64,000 nt of DNA from Natronosalvus amylolyticus (lineage in GTDB: Archaea; Halobacteriota; Halobacteria; Halobacteriales; Natrialbaceae): NCBI RefSeq assembly GCF_024298845.1, contig NZ_CP101156.1, positions 1,922,001 to 1,986,000 on the forward strand, read 5' to 3'. The position numbers and the translations under genes were made by a program. Below the pieces are notes generated by a model that worked only from the letters and a program-made list of their open reading frames with translations, did not search any database and was not told where the DNA came from. Numbering within the stretch: the stretch's first letter is position 1; each line of letters opens with the position of its first letter. Below are positions 35,219 to 44,194 of this stretch, in pieces.

Positions 35219-36853
35219 ATGACACGTCTCGCCGGTCTCGCCGGAAATCGCGGACGAAACCTGATGAATATCGCCGACAGAGCCCCGGGTGGTGTCGAAC
35301 TCGGCGTCATCCTGACGAACAACCCCGACGCGCCCGTACTCGAGACCGCGGCCGAACGCGACATTCCGACCGAAGTCGTTCCCCTCGAAGACGGAATGGA
35401 TCGCCGAGCGCACGAGGAAGCCGTCAACGCCGCACTCGAGGAGTACGACTACGACCTCGTCTGTCTGGACGGCTACATGCGCATTCTCTCCGACACCTTC
35501 CTCGATGTTCAGCCGACGACGCTGAACGTCCACCCCTCCTTGCTGCCCGCGTTCCCCGGCATGGACGCCTGGGGCGACGCGCTCGAGGCCGGCGTCTCGG
35601 TCACCGGCTGTACCGTCCACGTCGTGACCGACGCGACCGACGAGGAGGGCAACGTCGTCGAGGGTGAGGTCGACGGCGGTCCCATCCTCACGCAGGAACC
35701 CGTCCCGATTTACGACGGCGATAGCGCGGCCGACCTCAAAGCCCGCGTCCTGTACGACGGCGAGTTCCGCGCGTACCCACGAGCCGTCAAGTGGTTCGCC
35801 GAGGGTGTGGTCGACGTCGACCTCGAGGCCGGCGAGGTCTCGGTCCCTGGCGACGCAAGCGGTTCGGAGTCCGACGACGACGGCCTTCCGGCGCGACGAC
35901 TCACCTCGAGCGACCGCCTCGCGACGCTTCGCTACGGCGAGAACCCACACCAGAACGCGGCCGTCTACGCCGACTACACCTGTGAAGAGGCGTCGGTGGT
36001 CCACGCCGATCAACTGAACGAGGGTGCGAAGGCACTCAGCTACAACAATTACAACGACGCCGACGGCGCGCTCAACCTGATCAAGGAGTTCGACGAACCC
36101 GCAGCAGCGGTCATCAAGCACACCAATCCTGCGGGCTGTGCGACGGCCGAGACGGTCGCCGACGCCTACGACCGCGCGCTTTCGACGGACCCCATGAGTG
36201 CCTTCGGCGGCATCGTCGCCCTGAACCGCGAGTGTGACGCCGAGACGGCCGAAGCGATCACCGACTCGTTCAAGGAAGTCGTCGTCGCCCCCGGCTACAC
36301 CGACGTCGCCCTCGAGGTGCTGTGCGAAAAGAAGAACCTGCGAGTGCTTGACGTCGGGGACCTCGGTGCACAGACGGAACGCTTCACCGAGAAACCCATC
36401 GTCGGCGGCCGACTGGTCCAGGAACGCGACGATCAGCACGTTTCCGTCGACGATCTCGAGGTCGTCACCGAGCGCGAACCCACCGACGAGCAACTCGAGT
36501 CGATGGTATTCGCCTGGCAGACGCTCAAACACGTCAAGTCAAACGGCATCCTGTTCACGAAAGGCACCGAAACCGTCGGCGTCGGCATGGGGCAGGTCTC
36601 GCGCGTCGACGCGGTTCGACTCGCGGCGATGAAAGCCGAGGAACACGCCGAAGGCAAGTCAGCCGAAGGAGCGGTGATGGCCTCCGATGCGTTCTTCCCG
36701 TTCCCCGATGGCCTCGAGGAAGCCGCGAAGGCGGGTATCGAGGCGGTGATTCAGCCCGGTGGCTCGGTGAACGACGACGACGTGATCGAGGCCGCGGACG
36801 AACACGGAATGACGATGGTGTTCACGGGCCAGCGGTCGTTTAGACACGATTGA
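35219..36853 (+). CDS. PurN-PurH fusion: GAR formyltransferase joined to AICAR formyltransferase
   Basis: A 544-residue protein in two parts. Residues 1-205 are a glycinamide-ribonucleotide formyltransferase-like domain, with GNRGRNLMNI at the start, Asn103 and His105 in TLNVHPSLLPAFPG and Asp152 in EVDGGPIL. Residues about 226-544 are the AICAR formyltransferase domain of PurH, with LRYGENPHQNAAVY and Lys300-His301 in IKHTNPAGCA. The usual IMP cyclohydrolase domain is absent, as in archaea where PurO does that step. An acidic linker (about 207-225) joins the domains. Both reactions would use 10-formyl-tetrahydrofolate. The ATG at 35219 has a TATA-like box about 27 nt before it. Confidence 0.92.
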   Translation: MTRLAGLAGNRGRNLMNIADRAPGGVELGVILTNNPDAPVLETAAERDIPTEVVPLEDGMDRRAHEEAVNAALEEYDYDLVCLDGYMRILSDTFLDVQPTTLNVHPSLLPAFPGMDAWGDALEAGVSVTGCTVHVVTDATDEEGNVVEGEVDGGPILTQEPVPIYDGDSAADLKARVLYDGEFRAYPRAVKWFAEGVVDVDLEAGEVSVPGDASGSESDDDGLPARRLTSSDRLATLRYGENPHQNAAVYADYTCEEASVVHADQLNEGAKALSYNNYNDADGALNLIKEFDEPAAAVIKHTNPAGCATAETVADAYDRALSTDPMSAFGGIVALNRECDAETAEAITDSFKEVVVAPGYTDVALEVLCEKKNLRVLDVGDLGAQTERFTEKPIVGGRLVQERDDQHVSVDDLEVVTEREPTDEQLESMVFAWQTLKHVKSNGILFTKGTETVGVGMGQVSRVDAVRLAAMKAEEHAEGKSAEGAVMASDAFFPFPDGLEEAAKAGIEAVIQPGGSVNDDDVIEAADEHGMTMVFTGQRSFRHD

Positions 36854-36941
36854 GGGGACAGCATGTCGTAGAGTTGTTTACAACGAACAGTATAGAGGGG
36901 TACTGAGCAAGACTTATTAGTATTTTAACTTACACTACTGC

Positions 36942-37118
36942 ATGGGGAGCTCGGATGAGTCAGATAGACGCATTATCCTTATCAGCGTGGCTATGGCCAT
37001 CGCCGGGGGCGCCATGCTGGTGAGAATTATACAAGGTGATGGTGATATTTGGGCAGTTATCAGTGTGATTGGAGCGTTTGTAGTGTTGGCAGTAGGGATT
37101 TTCCAGTTGGTACACTGA
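36942..37118 (+). CDS. Small two-helix membrane protein (58 residues)
   Basis: A 58-residue protein starting MGSSDESDRR with two hydrophobic helices (about 11-29 and 36-57). Its A+T content is visibly above that of the neighbours, suggesting recent acquisition or weak selection. A TTATTAG box about 27 nt before the ATG supports expression. No family recognised. A hairpin with a T-run at about 37257-37287 could end its transcript. Confidence 0.6.
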   Translation: MGSSDESDRRIILISVAMAIAGGAMLVRIIQGDGDIWAVISVIGAFVVLAVGIFQLVH

Positions 37119-37256
37119 TTCTTATAGGCTTAGACGGTATGTCCTACACCTGTACTGTCCGTTTTCAAAATCCATACGAAGGGTCCTATTATACGACTGA
37201 GCGGAGCGAAAATCGGTTTTTTCGTCTCTCGTCGAACAAAGCGAGACGATGGTCAG

Positions 37257-37287
37257 CGAGCGCTTGCGCTCGTCAGACAGCTTTTTT
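37257..37287 (+). terminator. Hairpin followed by a T-run
   Basis: CGAGCGC (37257-37263) and GCGCTCG (37266-37272) form a stem with a minimal loop, followed ten bases later by TTTTTT at 37282-37287. This fits a plus-strand terminator downstream of the 58-residue gene and close to the end of the convergent PadR gene. Confidence 0.45.
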
Positions 37288-37343
37288 CGGCGAGGGGTTG
37301 GCGAGTAAAGCGACCGAACTCGAGCGGAAAAGGTGGAGGGAAA

Positions 37344-37865
37344 CTACTCCTCGTCGATACCGTGACGCTCGTAAAACTCCTCGGGGGTGTCCTCGATGCG
37401 TTCGAACTCGGTGTCGAAGTAGTACTCGTGGTGGCGCACGACCTGTTCGACCACCCAGGCGCTGAACTCCTCGTTGAAACGCCACTGGTCCTCGAGGTCG
37501 GGGACTTCGAAGCGTTCGTCGGTCGAAAACGCCGCGTAGACGTGGAAAAAGCCGAGGATGACGTCGGCGAAGTCGCGAGCTTTCTCCGCACTCGATTCGC
37601 GGCGTTCCTCGAGTTCGGCTTGCCCCTCTGGTGTCAACTCGAAGTACTTCCGGTCGGGTTCGTCCTCGCGTTCGATGCGCTCTGCCCAGCCTTTCTCCTC
37701 GAACTTGTACAGGATGGGGTACACCGAGCCATAGGATGGCTCCCAGTGACCACCGCTGATATCACGGATCTCTTTCAGAATCTCGTAGCCGTATCGGGGT
37801 TTTTCCTCGAGCAACTCGAGAACGAGGTACGCGATAAGTCCTTTCGGCGGCCCACTTTTCCGCAT
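37344..37865 (-). CDS. PadR-family transcriptional regulator with C-terminal domain
   Basis: A 173-residue PadR regulator: the winged helix covers about residues 8-90 (LELLEEKPRYGYEILKEI, SYGSVYPILYKFEEKGW, RKYFELTPEGQAEL), followed by a helical C-terminal domain for dimerisation with an acidic, aromatic end (HHEYYFDTEFERIEDTPEEF). PadR proteins repress exporters or stress genes and release on ligand binding. The start codon follows a TTTATG box by about 27 nt. Targets unknown; it is convergent with the small gene and divergent from the PitA-type gene. Confidence 0.9.
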   Translation of the reverse strand: MRKSGPPKGLIAYLVLELLEEKPRYGYEILKEIRDISGGHWEPSYGSVYPILYKFEEKGWAERIEREDEPDRKYFELTPEGQAELEERRESSAEKARDFADVILGFFHVYAAFSTDERFEVPDLEDQWRFNEEFSAWVVEQVVRHHEYYFDTEFERIEDTPEEFYERHGIDEE

Positions 37866-38149
37866 TATGCGCCTGATTTAAACCGGCGAGCATAAAGGGT
37901 TTCGGTCATCGGCAGCCACTGTGCCCAACTGGCGAAAGGCTGATACACATTCGCTGAAACATATAAGTACGAATTTTGTATTTTCTCGGTATGCTTTTTA
38001 TTGTGTTTGGTATCGGCTCGGTAGTATAGCAGAACCAAGATTTCAGTGCCCCCGCTCGAGGGTGCAAGTGGGGCAATCGGTAGGTGACAGCCCTCGACAC
38101 CACCGACCGAAACCGTTCGTTATTCACTGCTGGACACGAACGCCTCCGT

Positions 38150-39655
38150 ATGGAGCGACGCAAACCACCACAGACCGAAGAAGGTTGGTACGTCCTGCAC
38201 GACTTCCGAACGGTCGACTGGGACGCCTGGCGAGACGCCCCCGAACGCCGACGCGCTATCGCCCTCGAGGAGGGAATCGGCTATCTCTCGAGTGCGATTG
38301 CCCTCGAAGACGTCGACGGAGACGACGGCGACACCGCGCTGTTTTCGGTCGTGGGACACGAGGCAGACCTGCTCATCTTGCACCTGCGACCGACGATTGC
38401 CGACCTCGAGGTCCTCGAGCGCCGGTTCGAAGGGACGGCGCTGGCCGAGTTCACCGAGCAGACGGATTCGTACCTCTCGGTGACCGAAGTCTCGGGCTAC
38501 ATGTCCGAGGAGTATTTCGAAGACGGGGAGGACGCCGACACCGGCATTTCGCGATACATTCAGTCACGTCTCGAGCCCGAAATCCCGGACGCCGAGTACG
38601 TCAACTTCTATCCGATGGACAAGCGTCGCGACGCCGAGTGGAACTGGTACGACCTCTCGTTCGAGGAGCGAAAGGAGTACATGTCCGCCCACGGCGACAT
38701 CGGCCGCGACTACGCCGGCAAGGTCACCCAGATCATCTCCGGCAGCGTCGGCCTGGACGACCACGAGTGGGGCGTCACCCTGTTCGCCGACGACCCCGCC
38801 GACATCAAGGACCTGCTCTACGAGATGCGCTTTGACCCCTCGAGTTCGCGCTTCGGCGAGTTCGGTCGCTTCCGCTTCGGCCGACGGTTCGCCCCCGAAA
38901 ACCTGCGCGCGTACTTCGCCGGGCAGCGAGTTTCGACTGATCCGACCGACGGGAAGCCTGTGGAGGGGGCCGCAAGCGGCCACCACGGCCACGACGGCTC
39001 GGGCCACAGTGGCGGACACCATCACAGTGACACCAGCGGTCACGAAGAGGAAGCCGGCACGAGCGATGACGCCGACGTTCGACCCGAACTCGAGGAACTG
39101 GGCGTGTACGCCGGTAAACCACACGGGGAGGACATCCACGCGGTCGTGCTCTACTCCGAAGCGGACCCCGAGGGACTGTTCGAGGAGGTTGACGGTCTCC
39201 GAACGAACTTCGATCACTACGACAGTCACGTTAAAACGGCCGTCTACGACACCGATGGCGACGAAGCGGCGGTCGTCAGCCTCTGGCAAACTGAACGCGC
39301 CGCGAACACGGCCGCTGGCTTCCTCAGCGACCTGCCAGACATCGTCCGCCAGGCCGGCGACGACGAGGCCGAGTCCTGGGGCACGATGGGGATGTTCTAC
39401 ACCGTCAAACCGGAACACCGTGAAGACTTCGTGAGCACCTTCGCCGACGTCGGTGGGTTGCTCGAGGAGATGGACGGCCATCGAAAGACGTCGCTGTTGG
39501 CCAACCTCGAGGACGAAAACGATATGTTCATCGCCAGTCGCTGGGACTCCCGCGAGGACGCGATGGAATTCTTCAGGAGCGACGCGTTCGGCGACACCGT
39601 CGAGTGGGGTCGGGACGTGCTAGCCGACCGTCCACGACACGTCTTTTTGGCCTGA
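38150..39655 (+). CDS. pitA: PitA-type heme protein: chlorite-dismutase-like (HemQ) domain fused to an ABM domain
   Basis: A 501-residue two-domain protein. Residues 1-250 match the chlorite-dismutase/HemQ family, which converts coproheme to heme b; the conserved segment MSAHGDIGRDYAGKVTQII, with the likely heme-ligand region, and DDHEWGVTLFADD are clear. A His-rich linker (about 277-301) follows, then an antibiotic-biosynthesis-monooxygenase-like domain (about 312-501) ending HVFLA. This layout is known from haloarchaeal PitA. Heme synthesis or heme-derived chemistry is the likely role; the function of the second domain is open. The ATG gives MERRKPPQTEEGWYVLHDF. Confidence 0.9.
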   Translation: MERRKPPQTEEGWYVLHDFRTVDWDAWRDAPERRRAIALEEGIGYLSSAIALEDVDGDDGDTALFSVVGHEADLLILHLRPTIADLEVLERRFEGTALAEFTEQTDSYLSVTEVSGYMSEEYFEDGEDADTGISRYIQSRLEPEIPDAEYVNFYPMDKRRDAEWNWYDLSFEERKEYMSAHGDIGRDYAGKVTQIISGSVGLDDHEWGVTLFADDPADIKDLLYEMRFDPSSSRFGEFGRFRFGRRFAPENLRAYFAGQRVSTDPTDGKPVEGAASGHHGHDGSGHSGGHHHSDTSGHEEEAGTSDDADVRPELEELGVYAGKPHGEDIHAVVLYSEADPEGLFEEVDGLRTNFDHYDSHVKTAVYDTDGDEAAVVSLWQTERAANTAAGFLSDLPDIVRQAGDDEAESWGTMGMFYTVKPEHREDFVSTFADVGGLLEEMDGHRKTSLLANLEDENDMFIASRWDSREDAMEFFRSDAFGDTVEWGRDVLADRPRHVFLA

Positions 39656-39712
39656 CAGCGGTTTCTGGAGGGCCTCTCCTCGTTATTTTGTACTCGAAAT
39701 AGCTGAATGAAT

Positions 39713-39907
39713 TTATATCTGACCGGCGTTGCCCTCGGTATTCGGATCGTAAAAGAAGTAACCGGCAATTCCGGCGAGACCAAAGGCAAGCGTGATCAAC
39801 GGCCACTTACCCGGATTTCGGTCAGTGAGTTTCGCGTGAAGTGTCACGAAAATCGCAAAGCCGATGTGAGCGGTCAGCGTCGCCACCGCGAACGTCTGAA
39901 GATCCAT
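39713..39907 (-). CDS. Small two-helix membrane protein (64 residues)
   Basis: A 64-residue protein starting MDLQTFAVATLTAHIGFAIF with two hydrophobic segments (about 5-22 and 34-52) and an acidic C-terminus. The ATG at 39907 lies about 27 nt after CCATAAG, supporting the start. It is convergent with the PitA-type gene and divergent from the lipoprotein gene. Codon use is normal for the genome. No family recognised. Confidence 0.6.
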   Translation of the reverse strand: MDLQTFAVATLTAHIGFAIFVTLHAKLTDRNPGKWPLITLAFGLAGIAGYFFYDPNTEGNAGQI

Positions 39908-40026
39908 TACTCGAGGGTTCGAGAGCGGACGCTTATGGATTTCGGGATTCGACACCACTGACCTGGGGTGTGCAGACCAAAGTACAGGGAGAAAGGTACT
40001 CCTGTCTCGAGGAAAAATCCGTAGCC

Positions 40027-40509
40027 GTGAACCGTCGCGCGGTGCTCGCTGGCGTTCCGGTAGTCGGTCTCGCCGGCTGTCTGGAACGGCTGGGACTCTC
40101 CGAAGCGGTCGTCGTCCTCGAGAAGAGCCTCGAGGCGACCGAAGTCGACTTCGAGACCGGCGAGCAACGGGACCTGGTACTGGCACGCAGACGGGATGCG
40201 CCGGACGGTCCGGTGTACGAGGAGCTGGCCGACCATCGAGCCCTCGAGTCACTCGACGCAGACAGTCCGCTCGTCGTCGACGATACCCTCCAGGCAGCGC
40301 TGGATGAGGCATTTTTCGAGATTCGGCTCCGTGCGCAGGTCTGTGACCACGCGCCGGTCGGCGATCCGGAGGCGGCCGAGGGCTGTCACGATGTTAGTGT
40401 CGTGCGGAGTGATTTCAACGAGATACGAGTCGGTGACGAAATCGAGGTGCGCTCGAGTGACGACGGGATCGGATTACTCGAGGTACGCCGACGGCGCGAA
40501 GAGCGATAG
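40027..40509 (+). CDS. Putative lipoprotein of unknown function
   Basis: A 160-residue exported protein. The GTG start gives MNRRAVLAGVPVVGLAGC, with a twin-arginine pair and a lipobox LAGC in which Cys18 would be lipidated, so it is anchored outside the cell membrane. The mature part is acidic, contains two cysteines (QVCDHAPVG and AEGCHD) that could form a disulfide, and ends very basic. I do not recognise a domain. Confidence 0.65.
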   Translation: MNRRAVLAGVPVVGLAGCLERLGLSEAVVVLEKSLEATEVDFETGEQRDLVLARRRDAPDGPVYEELADHRALESLDADSPLVVDDTLQAALDEAFFEIRLRAQVCDHAPVGDPEAAEGCHDVSVVRSDFNEIRVGDEIEVRSSDDGIGLLEVRRRREER

Positions 40510-40752
40510 CTGTCTTCGACACCGGCCCCGATAGCATAATGAGGCCCGTGCTTACAAGCATCGAACCCGTGGCCGCGAGCGAGAATCGCGTCGTCAGCGA
40601 TTCTCGGAAGTCGGGGGAGGGCAGGCTGCTGAGGTGTATGCGGGCCAGTAGCCACACCGCGAGCGAGACACCGTCGAGCGAGCGGCTTTTTTGGTCCAGA
40701 TTTTTGTCGTGAGCGGTCGGCTGCGCCGACCCGAGCGATAAAAAGGTGGGTT

Positions 40753-41136
40753 CTAGAAGTCGTGATCCGGGTCGTCTTCGACCGAGCGCTTGAGTGACTC
40801 GCGACGGGACTTGGCGTCACGACCGGTCGCCTCGAGCAGGAAGTCGTTTTTCGCGGAAACGGCCTCGCCCGCGGCCTCGAGTTCGTCGGGGCCGAGTTCG
40901 GTGGGGTCGCGTTCGACGAAGTCGACGGCGAGTTTGTCCTTTTTACCGGAGTAGGCTACCGCACCGACGACGATGCGTTCGAAGACTGGATTCTCGGGCG
41001 AGTCGATCACGTAGAGGTCGCTGCCTTTGAACTCCTCGGTGCCCGAAATCGAGCCGAAATACTCCTCGACAGTCGCTTCCAGGTCGGGGATTCGCTCCTC
41101 GAGATATTCACCGCGACGCATCTTGTACTCCTTCAT
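40753..41136 (-). CDS. DUF5611-family conserved haloarchaeal protein
   Basis: A 127-residue soluble protein starting MKEYKMRRGEYLEERIPD. The start at 41136 is preferred over a GTG nine bases upstream because a GGAGG Shine-Dalgarno-like string sits directly before this ATG. A compact alpha/beta region follows with GVVGAVAYSGKKDKLAVDF-like strands and an acidic end. It matches a family seen widely in haloarchaea (DUF5611, from memory). Function unknown. Confidence 0.75.
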   Translation of the reverse strand: MKEYKMRRGEYLEERIPDLEATVEEYFGSISGTEEFKGSDLYVIDSPENPVFERIVVGAVAYSGKKDKLAVDFVERDPTELGPDELEAAGEAVSAKNDFLLEATGRDAKSRRESLKRSVEDDPDHDF

Positions 41137-41318
41137 CGCCTCCACATATACGGGGGGAGTGTTTACCTTTTTTCATCGCTCACAGCGCGTGTCGGTGAGG
41201 AAGAGAATCGATTCGCGGAATCGGCGTGTACTCACGAACGGACTTCGGTCGAATCGACGAACGCACTCGAGGGAGCTGGTCACAACAAACGATACCTGGA
41301 AGCTGGAACGCAGCGCCC

Positions 41319-42341
41319 CTATCGCTCGCGCTCGCCGAGATAACCACGTTTGCACTCCGGACAGATGTCACCCTGGCGAAGCGACCCGCGGTCGCCGGGA
41401 GCGACGAACGAACACTGCGGGCAGAAAAACTCGGTCGCGACACCATCTCGAGCGGTGCTCTCGCCGGGGTTCGGGGCGGACTGAGCGCTCTCGATACCGG
41501 TGTACGAACCCGACGCTGCCTCGACCGGTTCGTCTTCGGCATCGACGAACACGGCATCGTCAGTAACAGGTTCGTCACCTCCAGCTGCCGGTGGCTGGGA
41601 TGCTTTGTCGGACGAGTCGCGAGGGGCAGTCGACTCGACCGATTCGCCGGCAGTGGCCTGCTGGTGGGTGACGTCAGCTGAATCGTCGGTTCCCTCGTCG
41701 TCGGGCCAGGCCGTCGGTTCGTTTGCCGCCCCAACCGGTGGGCCGACGTCGTCCGAATCGGGCCATTCGCCGTGACCGCGGTCGCCATCTCGTGGGGGTT
41801 CGGTCTCGTCGAGGATTTCCGCATCGTCGGTAATTGGTTCGCCATCCTCGTCGGTCGGAACGTCGGCTTCGTCCGCGTTGGCTTCACCAGCGACAGCGGT
41901 ATCGGCCTCTACAACCGGTTCAGTCGTCCGCCCGGGGTCAGCCTCGCTCGAGGGGGTGTCAGACGTGTCCGCTTCGGAATCCAGAATTTCCACGTCTTCA
42001 TCCAGCGGCGTGTCAGCCTCGGATTCGGGAGCGGTGTCGGCCGCCACGACGTCGTCTCCGTCGTCACTGTCCGGCGTTGGGTCTGACGCCTCCGCCGGGT
42101 GCTCATCACCGACGGAGTCGTGCTCGCCCTCGGCTACCGGCGTCGCCGCACCCGAGAGGTCGTGGCCGTTCTCGAGTGAGGTCACTTCGGTGTTTTCACT
42201 GAGAATTTTCTCGACACCGCAGCGTTGACAGCGTTGGAACTCGGTAACGGTCAAGACGACCTCGCTCCCCCGTTCTTCGCGGTCGCGTTTGACCGTTGGA
42301 TCATCATAGTCGTGTCCGAGCAGCGAACATCGCAGAGCCAT
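41319..42341 (-). CDS. Zinc-ribbon protein with a long acidic linker (DUF7093-like)
   Basis: A 340-residue protein with a zinc knuckle at each end. The N-terminal part is MALRCSLLGHDYDDPTVKRD with CQRCG at about 36-40; the C-terminal part has FFCPQCS and DICPECKRGYLGE. Between about residues 60 and 290 lies an acidic, Ser/Thr/Pro-rich, presumably disordered linker with many short repeats. TTTTTTATG is about 27 nt before the ATG, so the mRNA is leaderless. The role is unknown; the terminal ribbons suggest a protein or nucleic-acid scaffold. Confidence 0.75.
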   Translation of the reverse strand: MALRCSLLGHDYDDPTVKRDREERGSEVVLTVTEFQRCQRCGVEKILSENTEVTSLENGHDLSGAATPVAEGEHDSVGDEHPAEASDPTPDSDDGDDVVAADTAPESEADTPLDEDVEILDSEADTSDTPSSEADPGRTTEPVVEADTAVAGEANADEADVPTDEDGEPITDDAEILDETEPPRDGDRGHGEWPDSDDVGPPVGAANEPTAWPDDEGTDDSADVTHQQATAGESVESTAPRDSSDKASQPPAAGGDEPVTDDAVFVDAEDEPVEAASGSYTGIESAQSAPNPGESTARDGVATEFFCPQCSFVAPGDRGSLRQGDICPECKRGYLGERER

Positions 42342-42520
42342 TGTCCAATCGTACCAAGCCGCGGCATAAAAAACGTACTGCAAAGGCAGGTTGGTTTCGA
42401 GTGATTTGATTGTCGAAACGCGACGGTGAACGATGTGAAGGCACTCTCGAGTGGTGCAACCTGTTCGAGGGTCCTCGTAACGACAAACGTCAAATCCCGG
42501 TACCGCCAATAGGATAGTAG

Positions 42521-42823
42521 ATGAGAGCAAAACAGGAGTACCGAAATCGGCCGGAAACGGAGGTGATGGTACTCGACGTCCTCGTCAACCGGAGTGAAAA
42601 CGGGATGTCCGTCTTCGAGCTCCGTGCTGCCGTTTCCGTCGAAATCGACAGTCTCGAGGACGCACTGGCGGCGCTCAAAGACGATAACCTGATCGTCGTC
42701 GAGTCGCCTGCGACGAGCAGTCGAACGGTGATCAAACCAGCCGATCGAGTGATTCCGGACGAAGCCGACCTCGATTCGGATACATCGTTGCTCGAGCAAC
42801 TCCGCGAGCGATTTCCGTTGTGA
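42521..42823 (+). CDS. Small winged-helix protein (DUF6432-like)
   Basis: A 100-residue acidic protein starting MRAKQEYRNRPETEVMVLDVL. It has the pattern of a winged helix-turn-helix: GMSVFELRAAV, then IDSLEDALAALKDDNLIVVES and a beta-wing SSRTVIKPADRVIPDE. It resembles a small haloarchaeal family (DUF6432, from memory). Divergent from the zinc-ribbon gene. DNA binding is plausible but not shown. Confidence 0.7.
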   Translation: MRAKQEYRNRPETEVMVLDVLVNRSENGMSVFELRAAVSVEIDSLEDALAALKDDNLIVVESPATSSRTVIKPADRVIPDEADLDSDTSLLEQLRERFPL

Positions 42824-42891
42824 TCGAGTCAGACCGGCATTCATCGGTGATCGGTCCGTGCCAGCGCGAATCTGGCTGAATCCGGCTGGCC

Positions 42892-42903
42892 TGGTTCGAA
42901 CCA
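42892..42903. repeat. 12-bp perfect palindrome TGGTTCGAACCA
   Basis: A perfect 12-bp palindrome in the 295-bp gap before the flippase-like gene. The gap holds no other gene-like feature. It could be an operator or a chance restriction-type palindrome. Confidence 0.3.
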
Positions 42904-43118
42904 ATGGATTAGGGGCGTCGACTGATAGATTATCAATCCACCGACAGCGTTTTGGCCAGAGCCGAACATATCAACAATTATTATCGCTGCGTGAGTTGCT
43001 TCCGATTGCGAACTAACGGACCAATGCCCAATCGCTTCCCTGGAGATCTCCGCGACGACGTTCGAGACGTGTTCGCGCAGTGGCCAGTACGATTGGCGAC
43101 CGCCACTCGAGGTGAGCG

Positions 43119-44162
43119 GTGGTGAAACGACGTGCCGCAATTGCGCTCGCACTCTCGATTCTCTTGCTCCTCATCTTCATCACGTTAGTCGGGTGGGAAG
43201 ACGTGCTGGATTCCATCGAACGAGCGTCCCTGCCAGTGTACGCGGTCGCCGTTCTCGGCTCGCTCGGGACACTCGTGTTCCGCAGTGCGGTCTGGCACCG
43301 CGTCCTGATCGTCGTGGATAAACGCCGGCCCTACTGGCTGGTCGGGTTGATTTTCGCCACCGCTTCGTTCATCAAGTACGTCACGCCCTACGGCCAGATC
43401 GCCTCGGGCGTCGGTAACGCCGCCATCGTCAACCGCTATACAGGCACCAGTTATGAGGAGAGTCTCGCGGCCGTCGTGAGCGCCGACGCACTCACATATA
43501 TGCCGTACTACACCTTCGGGTTCGTCGGACTATTATACGTGTTCGGCCGCCTGCCACCGCCAATCGATCCGAGACCGTACATCCTCCCCTCGATCACCGT
43601 TCTCGGTGCCGTCGTCGTCGGGGCCGCCCTGCTATGGTGGGGTCGCTCGAGGCTCGCTAATGCGTTCGTAACCGCACTCCTCGGTGTCCGCCGACTGGTC
43701 GCTCGCGTCTCGCCGAAACTGGCCCAGCGGCTAACGCGAGAGAACATCGAAAACCGCCTCGAGGGATTTGCCGTCACGCTCGAACTCGTCTCGAGAGATC
43801 GCCGCGCAATGGGGATCGCGATGGTGGCTGCCCACCTTGGCTGGCTTGGGCTCGCTCTCGCGCTGTACGCTTCGGCGAGTGCCGTCGGATCGCCGATTCC
43901 GTTCGGCGTCGCCTTGCTCGTGGTCGCCCTGAGTAAAATCGGCTTTATCGTGCCGACACCGGGTGGGCTCGGCGGCGTCGAAGCCACACTCGCGGCGTCC
44001 GTGTATCTGCTTGCACCGAGTGCCGTCGGCATGACGGTCGCCACCGCAACGGCGATTGCGATTCTGTACCGGTTTGCGACCTACTGGTTCACCATCGCGG
44101 TCGGCGGCACGGCCTCGCTCGGACTGACCGTCCTCGATCCACAGCCACCAGTGAGCGAGTAA
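43119..44162 (+). CDS. Flippase-like lysylphosphatidylglycerol-synthase TM-domain protein
   Basis: A 347-residue polytopic membrane protein of the UPF0104/LPG_synthase_TM family, with seven to eight helices. Marks include FIKYVTPYGQIASGVGNA and PTPGGLGGVEATLAASVYLL. Relatives transfer or flip lipid-linked groups; in archaea many lie near glycosyltransferases, but none is here. GTG at 43119 is used as start (a GTG three bases later is equally possible). Confidence 0.85.
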   Translation: MVKRRAAIALALSILLLLIFITLVGWEDVLDSIERASLPVYAVAVLGSLGTLVFRSAVWHRVLIVVDKRRPYWLVGLIFATASFIKYVTPYGQIASGVGNAAIVNRYTGTSYEESLAAVVSADALTYMPYYTFGFVGLLYVFGRLPPPIDPRPYILPSITVLGAVVVGAALLWWGRSRLANAFVTALLGVRRLVARVSPKLAQRLTRENIENRLEGFAVTLELVSRDRRAMGIAMVAAHLGWLGLALALYASASAVGSPIPFGVALLVVALSKIGFIVPTPGGLGGVEATLAASVYLLAPSAVGMTVATATAIAILYRFATYWFTIAVGGTASLGLTVLDPQPPVSE

Positions 44163-44194
44163 CGTTCTTAGGGCGAGCCCACACACGTTTGTGT

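Noticed and set aside
35048-36532. Long open frame opposite the purN-purH gene
   Set aside because: Same cause: mirror of an excellent gene with recognised domains; no independent start or promoter.
38005-38080. tRNA-like segment in the PitA promoter region (GGTAGTATAGC string)
   Set aside because: No acceptor stem or T-arm can be folded around it; the anticodon arm is absent.
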